A stretch of 38,290 nucleotides of DNA from a virus, in IMG/VR virus record IMGVR_UViG_3300009507_000046, positions 1-38,290 of that record. One strand, 5' to 3'. The notes beneath the pieces were generated by a model, which worked only from the letters and a program-made list of their open reading frames with translations, did no database searches and was not told where the DNA came from. Below, one piece after another: positions 35,793 to 38,290 of this stretch. Within the stretch, counting starts at the first letter, position 1. Each line of letters starts with the position of its first letter. Made by a program: the position numbers and the translations under genes.

Positions 35793-37082
35793 ATGGAACG
35801 TTTCAAAACATTTTTGAACGAAGCAACAACAGACATTCGTGCAATAAACAGAAGCGATCAATTAAAACTAGGTAAAGCCATTGTACTTCCATATACAATT
35901 GCAAAAAGTACCAAGTCTATTACGACTATTGTTATTCGTGGTCCAAAAGACGATCGTGCTCAACTTAAAAAAGATGTTGAAGCTCGTTTGAAAAAAGCTA
36001 ATATAAAACATGCGGCAAAACGAGGCGGTGGTTCTACGGGTCAAACTGAAGTACCATTTAAAACTCATAAAATACGTATTACATATAAGCCATTATCAGG
36101 CGGCATGTCTGAAACAACTCTTAACTCTACTATCACAGAACTTGCACCAGCTATTGCATTCATGTCAGGTCAAAAATTTAATACTGTCAAAAGTCTTTAT
36201 GACTATATGAAAAAGAATATTAAAAAAGATTATGGCGTTTACGTAAATAAAAAAGATGCTGATGCAGGTAAAGCGTTTATTGAATCATTTCCGTCTTCAT
36301 CAAAATATAAAGAGAAAATGGAAAATGCTTTGGCAGTTTTAAAATATTTAGATGAGTTACATTCAGGTAGTCCTATTAAACAAGTTTACTGGGGTTATCG
36401 TGCTAAACCTCCAGGAATTCCGGCATCTCATAAAGGCGATTTATTTGTTGAATTTAAAACAGGTGAAATGCTTGGTGTATCATTAAAAGCAGGCGGTGAT
36501 AAAACTCGTGAGCCTCAACTTAATACATATGTAAATAAATTCTTTGACGATTTTGGTTATACAAAAGATAAGGATAAACTTATTTCAAACGTATATAATC
36601 AAACTCATAAGTCATTTGGATTGCCAAAAGATTGGCAGACTAGGTCTCAAAAAGAAAAATCTATTGATACGATAGAGGCCGCTAAAGAAAAAGATTCAAA
36701 GAACTACGAAGCCAAATACGATCAAATGCTCGAAACTATTAGAGACTCATTGATTGATGCAGTAAATAAAGACAGACAGTCTACCATAGATTATATAGTA
36801 AAACAAGTTCTTAAAAAGGACGAGAATGTTCCATTAGTTGTTGTAAAAGCAATAGGAACTAAATATAAAATGGTTACTGACGAAGACGCATTAGATGCGC
36901 ATCTTCCAACTGTAAAAACTATTAGAGCTTATAAATCTGATTCATCAAAACAAAACTGGTTTATTGATTTAGTTGGTAGTAATACTGTAACTATGAACAT
37001 GTCAGTACGTTCTAATAAACCACTTCCTGATAACAAAATTGCGCAAGGGTTTAATCTTGCCATAAAATTCAACGGTATCTAA
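35793..37082 (+). CDS. Probable internal head protein with nuclease-like motif
   Basis: 429 residues. The N terminus MERFKTFLNEA fits the capsid-targeting prelude of T4 internal proteins (MKTYQEFIAEA), where the gp21 protease would cut after the Glu. The centre has SHKGDLFVEFKTGEMLGVSLKAGG, with the D...(h)SLK layout of PD-(D/E)XK nucleases; a clear middle acidic residue is Glu in FVEF. The rest is a Lys-rich mixed fold. Packaging inside the head and injection with DNA is inference. Late promoter and sequestered ribosome site upstream. Function otherwise unknown. Confidence 0.6.
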   Translation: MERFKTFLNEATTDIRAINRSDQLKLGKAIVLPYTIAKSTKSITTIVIRGPKDDRAQLKKDVEARLKKANIKHAAKRGGGSTGQTEVPFKTHKIRITYKPLSGGMSETTLNSTITELAPAIAFMSGQKFNTVKSLYDYMKKNIKKDYGVYVNKKDADAGKAFIESFPSSSKYKEKMENALAVLKYLDELHSGSPIKQVYWGYRAKPPGIPASHKGDLFVEFKTGEMLGVSLKAGGDKTREPQLNTYVNKFFDDFGYTKDKDKLISNVYNQTHKSFGLPKDWQTRSQKEKSIDTIEAAKEKDSKNYEAKYDQMLETIRDSLIDAVNKDRQSTIDYIVKQVLKKDENVPLVVVKAIGTKYKMVTDEDALDAHLPTVKTIRAYKSDSSKQNWFIDLVGSNTVTMNMSVRSNKPLPDNKIAQGFNLAIKFNGI

Positions 37083-38290
37083 ATGTTAAGCTTTAAAAAC
37101 TATCTCGCTGAAGAAAAGAATGTTCATATGGAACATATTGAGGATTCAATATTAAACCTTGGTGTTGATGGTACACGTTCTGCTATTAATTTCCTTAGAG
37201 CATTGAGAGATATGCTACAAGGTAGTTCAAAATCCAAAGTTAATGTATCAGTTAAATGGGACGGTGCACCTGCAATATTTGCAGGGATTGATCCAAGTGA
37301 CAAAAAATTCTTTGTTGCTAAAAAGGGTATTTTTAATAAGAACCCTAAAGTATATAAAACAGCAGCCGATGTCGATTCAGACACGTCAGGTGATTTAAAT
37401 GTAAAACTAAAACTAGCCTTAGAAGAGTTTCCTAAACTTGGTATCAAAGGTGTAGTACAAGGTGATTTTCTATATGATAAAAAAGATCTCAAAATATTGG
37501 ACATTAAGGGTGAACCGCATGTTACTTTCCATCCTAATACGATCGTATACGCGGTACCTACGGCATCAAACCTCGGTAAGCAAATACTCAAATCCAAAAT
37601 CGGAGTGGTCTGGCATACGGTATACAGAGGATCAAGCTTTGAAGAAATGTCTGCAAGTTTTGGAGAGGAGATCGCTTCAGGCCTCAAAACAACGAAAACG
37701 TGTTGGTCGGTAGACGCGGTATATAGAGATGTTTCAGGTACGGCAACGATGACGGCTACAGAAACCGAAAAGGTTAATAAAATATTATCAGCTGCAGGAT
37801 CCTTATTCCAAAAAATAAAACCAGCAACATTAAATGGTGTAGCAAATAATAATGACACGTTAATGAGAACAAAAACTTTTGTTAATACTAAAATTAGAGC
37901 CGGTGAAAAGATACGTAATACTCGTATGTTTGTAAAGGATTTAGAAAAGTATATTGATGATATATACGAAAAAGAAGCTGCCAAACGAAAAACCGATAAA
38001 GGTAGAAGAGGACAGCGAGCCAAAAAAGACGCGACATTAGAATACTTTAAGAAAACATCAACCAAAGAATTAGTTGCTATGTTTGATTTATATAATTTAA
38101 TTATTGACGCAAAACTTTTAATCATAAGTAAATTAAATAAAGCTGGCGGTTTAACTACTTTGCTTAGAACAGCTGACGGGCTTCAAGTAACAGGGCAAGA
38201 AGGCTTTGTTGCTATTGACCACATGGGTAAAACCGCAGTTAAGCTTGTTGACAGACTTGACTTTAGTAATGCTAATTTTAACGACAAGTA
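37083..38290 (+). CDS. Ligase-superfamily-like protein with capsid-targeting-like N terminus, 3' partial
   Basis: An open frame from the ATG at 37083, overlapping nothing upstream and running off the right edge (at least 402 residues). The N terminus MLSFKNYLAEEKN resembles the same head-targeting prelude. SVKWDGAPAIFAG is a KxDG motif of nucleotidyltransferases, KKGIFNKNPKVYK and GVVQGDFLYDKKDLK follow, and near the edge GQEGFVAIDHMGKTAVKLVDR looks like ligase motifs IV (EGxV) and V (K-x-K). The family matches my memory of a conserved marine T4-like protein (DUF6267), unverified. It may seal or modify nucleic acid ends after injection. A 333-residue antisense frame over it is a shadow. Confidence 0.72.
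   Translation, partial: MLSFKNYLAEEKNVHMEHIEDSILNLGVDGTRSAINFLRALRDMLQGSSKSKVNVSVKWDGAPAIFAGIDPSDKKFFVAKKGIFNKNPKVYKTAADVDSDTSGDLNVKLKLALEEFPKLGIKGVVQGDFLYDKKDLKILDIKGEPHVTFHPNTIVYAVPTASNLGKQILKSKIGVVWHTVYRGSSFEEMSASFGEEIASGLKTTKTCWSVDAVYRDVSGTATMTATETEKVNKILSAAGSLFQKIKPATLNGVANNNDTLMRTKTFVNTKIRAGEKIRNTRMFVKDLEKYIDDIYEKEAAKRKTDKGRRGQRAKKDATLEYFKKTSTKELVAMFDLYNLIIDAKLLIISKLNKAGGLTTLLRTADGLQVTGQEGFVAIDHMGKTAVKLVDRLDFSNANFNDK

Noticed and set aside
37124-38125. Long open frame (333 residues) on the minus strand
   Set aside because: It lies antisense to the strongly conserved ligase-like frame starting at 37083, has no ribosome site, and reads as Ser/Leu-rich shadow translation.

Overview
The window is about 38 kb of AT-rich DNA from a T4-like myovirus of a marine bacterium, most likely an alphaproteobacterium. 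The phage identity rests on recognisable T4-type replication genes: 52 (topoisomerase medium subunit, cut by the left edge), 33, 59, 32, uvsX and 41, with 33-59-32 adjacent as in T4. T4-type late promoters (TATAAATA) also precede many gene groups. The host guess rests on a circularly permuted two-piece tmRNA (typical of alphaproteobacteria and some cyanobacteria), a DUF6356-like small protein, and a heme oxygenase / PcyX-type bilin reductase pair known from ocean phages thought not to infect cyanobacteria. No taxonomy could be tested here.

Layout. 1-4.5 kb: end of gene 52, two tandem HExxH proteins, small early genes each behind a near-identical sigma70 promoter, a glycine-zipper lipoprotein-like protein, and four tRNAs (Arg, Met/Ile2, Gln, Leu). 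4.5-5.9 kb: a minus-strand NlpC/CHAP-type lipoprotein and a plus-strand GalE-like epimerase. 5.9-11.5 kb: a 13-gene minus-strand operon running from a bidirectional late promoter at 11540-11551. It encodes four exported proteins including a pilin-like one, membrane and coiled-coil proteins, a class 3 lipase and an A-type Fe-S carrier. 11.6-13.1 kb: a thermonuclease and early genes. 13.17-13.76 kb: a long, highly structured non-coding RNA with an embedded tRNA-Pro, between its own promoter and terminator. 14.1-15.9 kb: likely virion proteins. 15.9-27.3 kb: an accessory cluster of glycosyltransferases, methyltransferases, six candidate 2-oxoglutarate/Fe(II) oxygenases, a fatty-acid desaturase, a PLP enzyme, a flavin reductase, an SGNH hydrolase, a peroxiredoxin and an SDR. 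27.47-27.82 kb: permuted tmRNA. 28.3-30.6 kb: heme oxygenase, a TET-associated-type glycosyltransferase and the bilin reductase. 30.6-35.7 kb: 33, 59, 32, uvsX, 41. 35.8-38.3 kb: two proteins with capsid-targeting-like N termini, the second a ligase-superfamily-like protein that runs off the right edge.

How it fits together. Early genes use TTGACA-N17-TATATT promoters with an extra shared GAATCRGT block. Late genes use TATAAATA, presumably read with gp33 and an off-window sigma factor (gp55). Replication and recombination genes form one plus-strand block. The accessory cluster is tightly packed with overlapping starts and stops, so it is probably translated as a unit; what it makes or modifies is unknown. 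The most notable items are the UGA followed by a protein-like serine-rich tail in the pilin-like gene, the ornate RNA, the phage tmRNA, the oxygenase-rich cluster, and a hairpin that should hide the ribosome site of a late gene on read-through transcripts only.
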